A stretch of DNA of 64,000 bases from CATOSP01 sp965205385 (lineage in GTDB: Bacteria > Chloroflexota > Dehalococcoidia > Lucifugimonadales > UBA3495), in assembly GCA_965205385.1 (NCBI GenBank), contig CBDBGS010000008.1, forward strand, positions 186,001 through 250,000, written 5' to 3'. The position numbers and the translations under genes were made by a program. The notes beneath the pieces were generated by a model. That model was not told the DNA's origin. It made no database searches and was given only the letters and a program-made list of their open reading frames with translations. Shown here in pieces: positions 1 through 8,747 of the stretch (position 1 is its first letter; every line of letters begins with the position of its first letter).

Positions 1-213
1 GACAGTAACTTGCGCAGCCCCATGGCGGGCCGCGTTATCGCCATCATGGTCCGTCCCGGAGACCAGGTGTCTGTAGGTGACGAGGTTTGCGTGGTGGAGG
101 CTATGAAGATGGAACAGAGCATCCGGGCGGTGCGCAGCGGGGTGGTCAAGGCCATTCACGTCCAACCCATGGACTCAGTGAGCGCCAACGACCTGCTAAT
201 CGAGCTAGAATAA
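1..213 (+). CDS. Biotin carboxyl carrier (biotinyl) domain, C-terminal fragment
   Basis: This is the 3' end of a gene that begins upstream of the window; the frame is open from base 1. The residues form a lipoyl/biotinyl barrel with the biotinylation motif EAMKM, whose lysine carries the cofactor, followed by the usual second half of the barrel ending in LIELE. Biotinyl domains of this kind end the alpha subunits of acetyl-, propionyl- or methylcrotonyl-CoA carboxylases, and also pyruvate or oxaloacetate carboxylating enzymes. Which enzyme it belongs to cannot be told from about 70 residues. It is on the same strand as the following small cluster. Confidence 0.85.
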   Translation, partial: DSNLRSPMAGRVIAIMVRPGDQVSVGDEVCVVEAMKMEQSIRAVRSGVVKAIHVQPMDSVSANDLLIELE

Positions 214-273
214 CTCCGCCATTCCGGTCACCCCAGGCCGATTGGCCCAACCAGATTCACGGAGTACAGAAGC

Positions 274-840
274 ATGGATACAGTGAGCTTTACACGTATG
301 GCTGATGGCACTGCCGAGGACTATGAGCTTCTGGCAAAAGCGGAGGACGAGTTGGCCGCCGGAGTTGCCGACAGGGTGTTGGAGCAACTTCGGGCCCTCA
401 AGAGTTCCTTTGGCGGGTACAAGGTCGACCGGCTCGAACACTCCCTTCAGTGCGCCACCCGCGCCCGGCGGGACGGAGCCGACGATGAGACAATCGCCGC
501 CGCCCTGCTCCACGACATTGGAGACCTCCTCGCCCCCCACAATCACAGTGAGATGGCCGCCGCGGTCCTGCGCCCCTACGTGTCGGAAAAGACCTACTGG
601 ATTCTCAGGCAACATGGGCTTTTCCAAATGTATTACTATGCCCATCACACCGGCGGAGACCGCAACGTTCGGGACCGGTACCGCGACCACCCCTACTACG
701 ACGCCACCGTCGAATTCTGCGAGAAGTGGGACCAGTCTTCCTTCGACCCGGAATACGAATCGGACCCGTTGGAGAGCTTCGAGCCTTTGGTGAGGCGTCT
801 GTTCGCCAGGGAGCCCTTTAGTCTCCAGCCAGGCCGGTAA
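274..840 (+). CDS. HD-domain protein of the PhnZ/TmpB-like (MIOX-type diiron oxygenase) group
   Basis: A 188-residue HD-superfamily protein. Candidate metal ligands are H56, H80-D81 in the ALLHDIGD motif, H91, H114 and D153. The 24-residue gap between the first His and the HD pair, and a Tyr (Y49) just before, resemble PhnZ/TmpB, mixed-valence diiron oxygenases that cleave C-P bonds of hydroxyphosphonates. Ordinary HD phosphohydrolases rarely keep this arrangement. Only the fold class is reasonably certain; the substrate is not visible, and there are no phosphonate transport or PhnY genes beside it. It starts 60 bp after the biotinyl gene and precedes DUF2277 by 34 bp, so it may be part of a small operon. 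Confidence 0.7.
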   Translation: MDTVSFTRMADGTAEDYELLAKAEDELAAGVADRVLEQLRALKSSFGGYKVDRLEHSLQCATRARRDGADDETIAAALLHDIGDLLAPHNHSEMAAAVLRPYVSEKTYWILRQHGLFQMYYYAHHTGGDRNVRDRYRDHPYYDATVEFCEKWDQSSFDPEYESDPLESFEPLVRRLFAREPFSLQPGR

Positions 841-874
841 GGAAGACGCACCTACGACCATTAGGAGGCCGGGA

Positions 875-1096
875 ATGTGCCGGAGCATCAGGTTATTGCG
901 GACCTTGGACGAACAGCCAGACCAGGCCGAGGTCCGCGAAGCGGCCTTGCAATACGTGCGCAAGATCAGCGGCTACCGCAGCCCTTCCCGGGCCAACACG
1001 GAAGTCTTTGAAGCCGCAATCGATGAAATCGCGGAGGCTTCCCGGAAGCTGCTCGCTTCTTTGACCACCCGTTCCGCTGCCAAGTCCGAGTCGTAG
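875..1096 (+). CDS. DUF2277 family small protein
   Basis: A 73-residue protein beginning MCRSI, with the block AALQYVRKISGYR-P and a C-terminal helical segment. This pattern matches DUF2277, a small conserved bacterial family of unknown function. An AGGAGG-like ribosome site at 863-868 is well spaced from the ATG, which supports the start. It sits between the HD-domain gene and the alpha-hydroxy-acid oxidase in the same direction, so co-transcription is likely, but that gives no functional clue. Confidence 0.85.
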   Translation: MCRSIRLLRTLDEQPDQAEVREAALQYVRKISGYRSPSRANTEVFEAAIDEIAEASRKLLASLTTRSAAKSES

Positions 1097-1155
1097 CCAA
1101 GTCTTCGGCACGGACCAACCCAACCACGTTCACACTTCCAACGGGGGTGACCTTT

Positions 1156-2268
1156 ATGACATCCGGTCCCGTGAACATATACGAATACGAAGCCCTGGCC
1201 CAACAACGCATCGGCAAAGGCGAGTACGATTTCATCGCCGGAGCTGCCACCGATGAGATCACCCTTCGCCGGACCCGTGCGGTATTGGACTCCATCATGC
1301 TCAAGCCCCGAATGATGGTGGACATCAGCAATCGGGACATGAGCACCACCGTTTTGGGTCAGGAGATCAGCTTTCCTGTATTGATGGACCCAGCGGGGAA
1401 CCATAGCGCGGCCCACCCCGATGCGGAGCTTGCAACTGCCCGCGCCGCTGGGGCGGCGGGCACGGTCATGGTCCTAAGCGCTCAATCCTCCCGCACCCTG
1501 GAAGACGTCGCCCAGGCAGCCACCGGGCCCATCTGGTTCCAACAGTATTTCTTTCGGGACCGAGGGTTGACCCTTGAGATGGCCGCTCGCGCCGAAGAAG
1601 CCGGGTTCTCCGCCCTCTGCCTCACCCTGGACGCCAAGGTCAGTCCGAAGCGGGAGAGGAATATCCGCAATGATTACCGGGGTCCAGGCTCGCCCAACTT
1701 TGCCAATTTGAACCTGGGAGACCCTTCCGAAAGCTTTGCGATAGACGGTCCCGCGGGTGTGCGGGACATCCGCGACCCGGCGTCCACCTGGCCCGACCTG
1801 GACTGGCTGGCGGCCAACACCCGCTTGCCCCTGGTCGTAAAGGGCATCATGCACGCCGAAGACGGCAGGCAGAGCGCCGAACACGGAGCCAAGGGCATCA
1901 TAGTATCCAACCACGGGGCGCGCTACCTGGATACTACTTTCGCGTCTATAGAGGTGTTGCCGGAGGTGGTGGACGCGGTCGCGGGCCAGGCCGAGGTTTA
2001 CCTTGACGGGGGGGTCAGAAGAGGGTCGGACATATTCAAGGCGGTGGCCCTCGGCGCACGGGCCGTGCTTATCGGGCGTCCCATGTTCTGGGGTCTGGCC
2101 GTGGATGGCGAGGCTGGCCTGAGTGCGGTGTTGGAAATCCTCCGCGACGAGCTAGACCGGACAATGGGCATGTGCGGGCGCTCCACCATAGACAGCATTG
2201 GCCGGGACACCATCGGCGCCGTCTCACCCCTCCTGTCCCTCTTCCCCCAAGCTCCCGAGTTCCTGTAA
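1156..2268 (+). CDS. FMN-dependent alpha-hydroxy-acid oxidizing protein (lactate/glycolate oxidase family)
   Basis: A TIM-barrel flavoenzyme that oxidises an L-2-hydroxy acid to the 2-oxo acid. Visible family features are the N-terminal YEALAQQRI segment, the KGIMHAED lysine region, the SNHGARYLD motif with catalytic His and substrate-binding Arg, and DGGVRRG plus LIGRP, which bind the FMN phosphate. Length (370 aa) is normal. A GTG at 1147 is in frame, but the G-run at 1143-1147 is better used as the ribosome site for ATG 1156. The substrate is not predictable. A strong hairpin follows the stop codon. Confidence 0.88.
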   Translation: MTSGPVNIYEYEALAQQRIGKGEYDFIAGAATDEITLRRTRAVLDSIMLKPRMMVDISNRDMSTTVLGQEISFPVLMDPAGNHSAAHPDAELATARAAGAAGTVMVLSAQSSRTLEDVAQAATGPIWFQQYFFRDRGLTLEMAARAEEAGFSALCLTLDAKVSPKRERNIRNDYRGPGSPNFANLNLGDPSESFAIDGPAGVRDIRDPASTWPDLDWLAANTRLPLVVKGIMHAEDGRQSAEHGAKGIIVSNHGARYLDTTFASIEVLPEVVDAVAGQAEVYLDGGVRRGSDIFKAVALGARAVLIGRPMFWGLAVDGEAGLSAVLEILRDELDRTMGMCGRSTIDSIGRDTIGAVSPLLSLFPQAPEFL

Positions 2269-2285
2269 CCGATTGATCTAAACGG

Positions 2286-2320
2286 GCGTGTCCCCGGCCT
2301 TAAAACGGGAGGGGACACGC
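2286..2320 (+). terminator. Hairpin after the hydroxy-acid oxidase gene
   Basis: Perfect 10-bp inverted repeat: GCGTGTCCCC at 2286-2295 and GGGGACACGC at 2311-2320, with a 15-nt loop. It lies 17 bp after the stop codon. No clean U-run follows, so it may be an imperfect intrinsic terminator or a transcript-stabilising hairpin. Confidence 0.5.
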
Positions 2321-2500
2321 TTACCTCTGCTCCCGCCCGTCGTTCCGGCCCCACCCGTCATTCCAGCGAAGGCTGGAACCCAGAAATGTTCCGGCGCACT
2401 AACGCCTCGATCAGGTTGCATGTTTGGATTCCGGCTCAGTTCCTGATGGACGGAGTAGGCGAGGCTGGTACGGTCGCGGGACACCGCAAGCCCAATAAAT

Positions 2501-2535
2501 TGAAGGACCCCGGGGACCTTCCCCAGGGTCCTTCA
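2501..2535 (-). terminator. Intrinsic terminator downstream of the molybdenum hydroxylase gene
   Basis: TGAAGGACCC (2501-2510) pairs perfectly with GGGTCCTTCA (2526-2535), and an inner GGGG/CCCC extends the stem around a 5-nt loop. It is 28 bp beyond the stop of the minus-strand gene ending at 2563. The minus-strand sequence after it (ATTTATT) is T-rich. The spacer between the two hairpins also contains a REP-like CATTCCAGCGAAGGCTGGAA palindrome near 2348. Confidence 0.65.
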
Positions 2536-2562
2536 GTCACGAGGACATGGCGAGGCGGATGG

Positions 2563-4872
2563 CTAGGCTGCGGCGTTCTTGGCTTCCAAGGCCTCCAGGA
2601 TGGAGCCGGGATTCAAAGGGAGCTTGGTGAGCCGTACGCCTACCGCGTCGTAGATGGCGTTCGATAGAGCCGCCAACGGTGGGACGATCGGCACTTCGCC
2701 CACACCCCTCAGACCGAAGGGGTGCCGCGGGTTGGGCACTTCCACGATCACACAGTCGATCATGGGGACGTCCAGGCTGGTGGGCATCCGGTAGTCAAGG
2801 AAGCTGGAATTTAGCATCGTGCCGTCTTCGGCATAGAAGTACTCTTCATTCAGGGCCCAGCCAATGCCCTGGACGGTGCCGCCCTGTAGCTGCCCTTCCA
2901 CGTAGCTGGGATGGACCGACGTTCCCGAGTCCATGAATGCGGTGAATCGCAGGATGTCTGTCTTACCGGTCTCCGGGTCAACTTCCACGTCAACGATGTT
3001 GCCCGCGATGATGGGGCCGACGCCAGTGGAGACGGCCGACGCGGACGCGGTGATGGGTCCGCCGGTGCGCATTTGCCGCCCGGCCAGTTCCTTGAAGCTC
3101 AACCGGTCTTCGGGGTTCTTGGTAAATATGAAAGTGCCTTCCCGGAACTCTACGTCTTCCGGCTGCGCCTCCCAGATCAGCGCGGCGCGGGCACTCATCA
3201 GCTTGATGATCTCCTGAGAAGCTGCGATTGCGGCCAGTCCGGTGTCGAAGGCGGTCCTGCTGCCGCCGGTGGTCGCCGTGTAACCGATGGTGTCGGTGTC
3301 TGCCACCGACGGGTTGACCTCCTCCGCGGTGATGCCCAGGACCTCCGCCGCCTGCATAGCGACAGCGGTGCGGGTGCCGCCGATGTCCACCGAACCTTCG
3401 ATCAGGTTGATGGTCCCATCGGTGTTCACGTTGATGGTTGCCGAAGAGGACTGGCCTCCCTGCCAGCGGAAGCCAACCGCCACACCCCGCCCCTGGTTGG
3501 GGCCTTCTAAGGGAGCGGAATAGTGCGGATGATCCTTCATCGCCTCTTCCATCTCGCGGCAGCCGAAGACCGCGTGGGGAACGCCGTTGGGCATCCGGTC
3601 GCCTTCCTGCACCGCGTTCTTGAGCCGTAGTTCCATCGGGTCCATACCCAGCTTCTCGGCAAGGGCGTCAATCACCGGTTCGACGGCGAAGGCGGCCTGC
3701 GGCTGACCAGGAGCCCGGTATGCCTGGACCTTCTGCTTGTTGCAGACTACGTCGTAGCCGTCCACCAGCATGTTTTCGATGTTATAGGGGCCGAACCCGG
3801 TGAGGGTGCCGCCGCCAACGGGTGATCCGGGGTACGCGCCGGCCTCGTAGACCATGTAAAGCTCGCCGGCGGTGATCTTACCGTCATTGGTCGCGCCGAT
3901 CTTGCAGCGCATATTGGTGCCTGATGTCGGGCCGGTGCCTTCGAAGACCTCTTTCCGGTCCATCACGATCTTGACCGGCCTACCGGTCTTGCGGGACAGC
4001 ACCGCGGCCACCGGCTCCAGGTAGGTGGTGATCTTAGCGCCGAATCCTCCGCCGATCTCGGTGGGTATTACCTTTACCACCGACTCGGGCAGACCCATGA
4101 TCGCCGCGGTGGAAGAGCGGATGGCAAAGGCGCCCTGTGTGCATGTCCAAACCGTGAGCCGCCCTTCGGGGTGCCATACCGCCGTCGACGCGTGGGGTTC
4201 GATGTACCCCTGATGCACCGTCTCCGTGTCGAACTCCAACTCGACTATTACGTCGGCTTCCCTGAACCCCTTTTCGACGTCGCCCAGCTTGTGCTGGATG
4301 TGGCCTGCCACGTTGCTATGGACACCTGTGTCCTCGCCCTTACCGAACCGGTCGACCTTGAAGTGGGTCGATAGTGAATCGTGGAGCAGGGGAGCGCCGT
4401 CCTTCATCGCGTCCCGGAGGGTCAGCACCGTTGGCAGGACTTCATACTCAACCTCAATGAGGTTGATCGCCTCCTCCGCGATGTGCCGGCTGGTTGCGGC
4501 GATTGCCGCCACCGCATGACCCTTGTACAGGGCCTTATTATTGGCCATTACATGCTCGGCCATGAGCCGGACGTTGCCCTGCGTCTCGGCCAGGTCGATG
4601 ATCTGGTCGTCGATTATGGGGAAGTCCTTGGACGATGCCACGGCCATGACGCCGGGCATTGCCTCGGCCTTGCTGGTGTCGATGGACTTGATAATCGCAT
4701 GGGCGTAGGGGCTGCGTAGTATCTTTCCGTGGAGCATTCCGGTTAGCTGGATGTCGGCCCCGTACTTGGCGGCCCCGGTGACCTTTTCCAGACCGTCGTG
4801 CCGGATGGGGCGCGTCCCCACTACCTTATAGTTGGCGGAGCTTGCTCCTGACCGTTCAACGGTAGTTGTCAT
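2563..4872 (-). CDS. Xanthine dehydrogenase family, molybdopterin-binding (large) subunit
   Basis: 769 residues with the aldehyde oxidase/xanthine dehydrogenase a/b hammerhead at the N-terminus (RPIRHDGLEKVTGAAKYGADI). The molybdenum-site motif IGGGFGAK and the C-terminal GVGE motif, with the conserved active-site Glu, follow. The enzyme would hydroxylate an aldehyde, purine or aromatic substrate at a Mo centre. The usual partners, a 2Fe-2S small subunit and an FAD medium subunit, are absent on both sides, so they must be encoded elsewhere or the gene is an orphan. Some SAR202-type genomes carry such isolated large subunits (from memory). Expression appears monocistronic, with a terminator at 2501-2535. 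Confidence 0.88.
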   Translation of the reverse strand: MTTTVERSGASSANYKVVGTRPIRHDGLEKVTGAAKYGADIQLTGMLHGKILRSPYAHAIIKSIDTSKAEAMPGVMAVASSKDFPIIDDQIIDLAETQGNVRLMAEHVMANNKALYKGHAVAAIAATSRHIAEEAINLIEVEYEVLPTVLTLRDAMKDGAPLLHDSLSTHFKVDRFGKGEDTGVHSNVAGHIQHKLGDVEKGFREADVIVELEFDTETVHQGYIEPHASTAVWHPEGRLTVWTCTQGAFAIRSSTAAIMGLPESVVKVIPTEIGGGFGAKITTYLEPVAAVLSRKTGRPVKIVMDRKEVFEGTGPTSGTNMRCKIGATNDGKITAGELYMVYEAGAYPGSPVGGGTLTGFGPYNIENMLVDGYDVVCNKQKVQAYRAPGQPQAAFAVEPVIDALAEKLGMDPMELRLKNAVQEGDRMPNGVPHAVFGCREMEEAMKDHPHYSAPLEGPNQGRGVAVGFRWQGGQSSSATINVNTDGTINLIEGSVDIGGTRTAVAMQAAEVLGITAEEVNPSVADTDTIGYTATTGGSRTAFDTGLAAIAASQEIIKLMSARAALIWEAQPEDVEFREGTFIFTKNPEDRLSFKELAGRQMRTGGPITASASAVSTGVGPIIAGNIVDVEVDPETGKTDILRFTAFMDSGTSVHPSYVEGQLQGGTVQGIGWALNEEYFYAEDGTMLNSSFLDYRMPTSLDVPMIDCVIVEVPNPRHPFGLRGVGEVPIVPPLAALSNAIYDAVGVRLTKLPLNPGSILEALEAKNAAA

Positions 4873-5139
4873 CAGGTAGTCCTCGCATTCAGAATTTGGC
4901 TCATAGGGCTTCGCGCCCCCGTGGTTAGTGGTTATGGGATGGATAGTAAGCGCAATCTATTCCCAGAGCCGCTATGTGTCAACCCCCGATTTCCAGGCAT
5001 GGGTTGACGGCGTGCCCGCCTTAGTGAGGAATGGTGGGCGGAGTGTTAAAATGGTCAAAATTCGTGCGATTATCGACACCGGGGCGCGGGAATCCGGCAT
5101 ACCCTCTGGTGACGTTGGTCCAAAGGAGAGTAGGACTGC

Positions 5140-6744
5140 ATGGTTAAGATGACTGGAGGCCAGGCGCTGGCGAGGTCCCTATACCTGGAAGGAGTGCGGG
5201 TGATCTTCGGGTTGCCCGGAGTGCAGCTTTACCATCTATTGGACGGGCTGAGCCAAGAACCAGGCATCCGGTTCATAACCACGAGGCACGAACAGGCCAC
5301 CGCCTACATGGCCGATGGCTACTCCCGCGCGGGCGGCGAGGGCATTGGGGCCGCGCTCATGGTCCCCGGCCCCGGTCTGCTCAATGCTTCGGCGGCCATC
5401 GGCACCGCCTATGCCGCTTCCTCCCCCATCCTGGTGGTTTCGGGACAGATCGAGCGGGACCTCATCGGCGTCAACCGTGGGATGCTCCACGAGGTGGACG
5501 ACCAGCTAGACTCCATCAAACCCGTGACCAAGTGGGCCGAGCGAATCCTCGACCCCGGCGTCGTTCCCGATGTGGTCCACGAGGCGTTCAGGCAGCTAAA
5601 GACCGGCAGACCCCGCCCGGTGGAGATAGAAATACCCCCGGAGACCCTGGCCGAGGTGGCCGACGTGGAGCTCCGGGAACCCGAAGAGCCGCCCCGCGTG
5701 CCCGCGCCCGCGGACCAGATAGCCCAGGCGGCCAGGACCCTTTCGGAAGCGTCCAATCCGTTGATTTGGGCCGGAGGCGGAGTCATATCGTCGGGAGCCT
5801 CCCAGGCCCTGGAGAGGGTCGCCGAGCACCTGCAGGCCCCGGTTATTATGACCGCTGAAGGCAAAGGCTCGATCTCCGACCACCACTACCTGTCCCTGGG
5901 TTCCCTCAGGCTGCGAAACGACCCTATAGCTCAGACCGAATACGGCCACGACGTGATACTTGCGGTGGGTACCCGGATGGCCAATCCCCAGTGGCTCAAC
6001 GGTCAGAGAATTGTCCAGATCGACATCGACCCGGAAGAACTGGGACGCAACTACGAGAACACCCTGGGAGTGCAAGGCGACGCCCGCCGTACCCTGGAAG
6101 AGCTTCACTCTGCCCTGGCCGCACAGAGTTCACCGCGCCCCAGCAGGCAGGAAGAGATCGCCGCGGTCAGGACCAACCGGTCGGACACCGTTATCCGGGT
6201 GGAACCCCAGGAGTCCCTGCTTGCCGCCGTTCGCGCCGCAACTCCCGAGGACGGCATTCTGATCTCCGGCATGACCCAGTTGGGCTATTACGCCCGCGCA
6301 CATTTCCCAGTCTATGAACCCAAGACCTTCATGACCTCTTCCTACTTCGGCAACCTTGGCTACGCCTACCCCACCGCGCTCGGAGCGAAAGTGGCCCAGC
6401 CCGACAAGGCTGTGGTCGCATTGTCCGGCGACGGCGGCTTCCTCTTTAACTCCCAAGAGCTGGCGACCGCAGTGCAGTACGGTATCAACGTGGTGTTGGT
6501 GGTCTTCAACGACAATGCCTTCGGAAACGTGCTGCGCGATCAGGTAAACCGGTTCGAAGGACGGGTATACGGGGCCGAATTGCACAATCCGGACTTCGTG
6601 CGTCTCGCGGAAGCCTACGGGGCCAGGGGAGTCAGGGCGGACGGTCCCGAAGCGTTGGAGAGGGCGATTAACGAGGGCCTGGACGCGGACGCGCCGACGC
6701 TGATCGAAGTCCCCGTCGGAATCATGCCCTCGCCCTTCGAGTAG
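5140..6744 (+). CDS. Thiamine-diphosphate-dependent enzyme, acetolactate synthase-like large subunit
   Basis: 534 residues with the three-domain ThDP layout. The N-terminal Pyr domain has the activating glutamate E51 in TTRHEQATAYMADGY. A central TPP_M domain begins near residue 190. The C-terminal PP domain has the GDGGFLFNSQELATA...ND cofactor motif. Family members include acetolactate synthase, glyoxylate carboligase, benzoylformate decarboxylase and sulfoacetaldehyde acetyltransferase; the reaction here is not predictable. No small regulatory subunit (ilvH) is adjacent, which argues against a biosynthetic role. The AAAGGAG at 5121 supports the ATG. It is followed 32 bp later by an amidohydrolase, so the two may act on one pathway. 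Confidence 0.85.
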   Translation: MVKMTGGQALARSLYLEGVRVIFGLPGVQLYHLLDGLSQEPGIRFITTRHEQATAYMADGYSRAGGEGIGAALMVPGPGLLNASAAIGTAYAASSPILVVSGQIERDLIGVNRGMLHEVDDQLDSIKPVTKWAERILDPGVVPDVVHEAFRQLKTGRPRPVEIEIPPETLAEVADVELREPEEPPRVPAPADQIAQAARTLSEASNPLIWAGGGVISSGASQALERVAEHLQAPVIMTAEGKGSISDHHYLSLGSLRLRNDPIAQTEYGHDVILAVGTRMANPQWLNGQRIVQIDIDPEELGRNYENTLGVQGDARRTLEELHSALAAQSSPRPSRQEEIAAVRTNRSDTVIRVEPQESLLAAVRAATPEDGILISGMTQLGYYARAHFPVYEPKTFMTSSYFGNLGYAYPTALGAKVAQPDKAVVALSGDGGFLFNSQELATAVQYGINVVLVVFNDNAFGNVLRDQVNRFEGRVYGAELHNPDFVRLAEAYGARGVRADGPEALERAINEGLDADAPTLIEVPVGIMPSPFE

Positions 6745-6776
6745 AGAGCCCGCGAACACCAGAGAGGACCTGCACT

Positions 6777-8201
6777 ATGGCGCGGTTTGACCGCATCATC
6801 CACGGAGGCCGAGTCCTGGACCCGGCCAACGATCTCGATGCCGAAATGGACATCGCAATTCTGGCTGGCCGGGTCGCCGCGGTCGAGCCCGAGTTTGCTC
6901 CCTCGGAGGCTGATGATTGGGTCGACGCCTCGGGCCGGTGGGTGCTTCCAGGGGTCATCGACACCCACGTCCATGTTGCCACGGGAGACGGCACAGGCGA
7001 CCGCTCCCTGGGCTACCGGCAGATGGCCGAGGCCGGGGTCACCACCGCGATAGATTTCGGCGGCGCTATGCGGGGGATCATCGACGGTGTCCGCCGGCGG
7101 GGGGCCGGTCTGAACATCGGCGGGCTGTACGTGCTATACCCTGATGTGTCGGTGCCCGGCGATGACCCTTCGACCGCCCAACTTCAGGACATTTTGCATA
7201 TCGCGCTCCGCCAGGGTTCTCTTGGGTTCAAGTGCATGGGAGGCCACAGCCCACTTACCCCGGACGCCACCGCGCGGGCCATAGAGGTCTGCAACCAGTC
7301 CATGGCCTACGTCGCGCTCCACTGCGGGACCAAGGCTTCGTCCAGCAACCTGACCGGACTCCGGGAAGTACCGGAGTTGGTTGGAAAGGGCAGGTTGCAC
7401 GTTGCCCACGTCAACGCCTACTGTCGGGGCATGGTCCGGCATCCCATAGACGAATACCGGGAGGCCATCGACATAATCAGCGGCATGGGTGATCAATTGG
7501 TCTCCGAGGTTCACATGGCCAAGCCCAACGGCACCAGCGGCCGCTGCGAGGGCGACGAGGTTGCCGACCTGGTTACCCGCAACTGCCTGTTGATGCGCGA
7601 TTACCCGCCCACGCGCACCGGCCTACGGCTGGCCATGGAGGAGGGTTACGCGTCGGTGGTTACCGAAAGGGGAGGCCGCGCCGTACTGGTGGGAACAGAC
7701 GAAGCTATCGCCGAGTGGGAAGCCAGCGGCACCCAGATCGCGGTCAGCTTCCCAGTTGGGCTGACCGATATAGCATTCAACCTGTCGGTGGCGAAGGACG
7801 ATTCCGGCGAGTTCGTGATAGACGCTGTGGCCACCGACGGGGGATACTTCCCCCGCAACATCGCGGTGCCCCGGACCTGGGCGATGGTCGCCCTGGGCGC
7901 GATCACACCTCTGGAAATGGCGGTGAAACTCTCCTGGAACCCTTCCCGCATGTTCGGGCTTGTGAACAAGGGTCATCTGTCTCCCGGAGCCGACGCCGAC
8001 ATCACCATCGTAGATCCCAGCACGGGAAACCCGGTCATGGGCATCGTATCCGGCGACCTTGTAATGCTGGAGGGCCGGTCAATTGGCAGAGGCGGCTCCC
8101 TATTGGTGACCAGCGAAGGCGAGGAGTCCGCCCGAAGCGCTGGTCTGGGATATCAGGTAGTGGATTTGGCCCAGAGCAAGCTGTATCAAGGCTGGGGCTG
8201 A
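6777..8201 (+). CDS. Amidohydrolase of the dihydropyrimidinase/D-aminoacylase type
   Basis: 474 residues. The composite N-terminal beta-sandwich is followed by the metal motif THVHV (H64, H66). K152 in GFKCMG is placed like the carbamylated bridging lysine of dihydropyrimidinase-like enzymes. Further histidines lie in LHCGTK, VAHVNAYC and SEVHMAK, and an NPSRMFGL...G.DADITIVDP tail closes the sandwich. The family hydrolyses cyclic amides or N-acyl amino acids. Its close downstream position after the ThDP enzyme suggests one transcription unit. The exact substrate is unknown. Confidence 0.82.
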   Translation: MARFDRIIHGGRVLDPANDLDAEMDIAILAGRVAAVEPEFAPSEADDWVDASGRWVLPGVIDTHVHVATGDGTGDRSLGYRQMAEAGVTTAIDFGGAMRGIIDGVRRRGAGLNIGGLYVLYPDVSVPGDDPSTAQLQDILHIALRQGSLGFKCMGGHSPLTPDATARAIEVCNQSMAYVALHCGTKASSSNLTGLREVPELVGKGRLHVAHVNAYCRGMVRHPIDEYREAIDIISGMGDQLVSEVHMAKPNGTSGRCEGDEVADLVTRNCLLMRDYPPTRTGLRLAMEEGYASVVTERGGRAVLVGTDEAIAEWEASGTQIAVSFPVGLTDIAFNLSVAKDDSGEFVIDAVATDGGYFPRNIAVPRTWAMVALGAITPLEMAVKLSWNPSRMFGLVNKGHLSPGADADITIVDPSTGNPVMGIVSGDLVMLEGRSIGRGGSLLVTSEGEESARSAGLGYQVVDLAQSKLYQGWG

Positions 8202-8747
8202 GCGTTGCAGGCTCCGCCCAGTCAATATAGAGCCCTAACCTCTCCGTCGCTCCCGCGAAATCAGGGGTCCAGAGATGCTACCAGCCAGTCGCGGGCCTTG
8301 TACGTGTCCGCCCAAGGCAGATGGATTCCCGAGAACGCGAGAAACACGATTCGAGGATTTTCATGGTAATGACGGAGGCTGGCAGGGCAATTGCATATTA
8401 GGCCGGTCCCACCGTCACTCCACCGAAGGCCGAAGTCCAGAGTTCGCAAACTTCCGAATCCGGGCAATGGATTCCCGCTTTCGGAGACCTTTGAATAATC
8501 CCCTCTCCCTCAGGGTGAGGGTGAGGGTGAGGGCGTCCTCCGTATCTGGGCGCACTCTGGATTCTCGCTCTCGCGGGAGTCGCGGAAGGCTACGCAAAGG
8601 TCTCCTTTCGCGGGAATGACGGGGCTGTGCCATGGAATGACGGGATTGTTCTAATCAATGTGCGATTGCCGTGCGGAGGCTGGTTAGGCAAACTGCTCAC
8701 GTACCAATAAATAGGACGATTGCTACGTCTCTGATGTCCTCGAGTGA
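8202..8747. other. Gene-free, repeat-rich spacer
   Basis: About 545 bp between the amidohydrolase stop and the Fic gene stop. It holds REP-like fragments (CTCCCGCGAAAT..GGGTCCAGAG near 8250; a CATTCC-type repeat near 8410) and a 123-bp inverted-repeat-bounded element at 8483-8605. It ends with TTTCGCGGGAATGACGGGG. Open frames here are low-complexity readings of the repeats and are not supported as genes. Confidence 0.7.
8483..8605. repeat. 123-bp MITE-like element, copy 1
   Basis: Bounded by perfect 11-bp terminal inverted repeats GGAGACCTTTG (8483-8493) and CAAAGGTCTCC (8595-8605). A near-identical copy of exactly the same length is at 54722-54844. The interior carries GGGTGAGGGTGAGG-type direct repeats and the shared block CCGTATCTGGGCGCACTC. 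It encodes nothing. It is nested within REP-like GTCATTCCCGCG sequence. Confidence 0.75.

Noticed and set aside
4928..5152. 74-codon plus-strand frame before the ThDP gene
   Set aside because: No ribosome site or family; it overlaps the ThDP start and the codon usage is unlike the neighbours.
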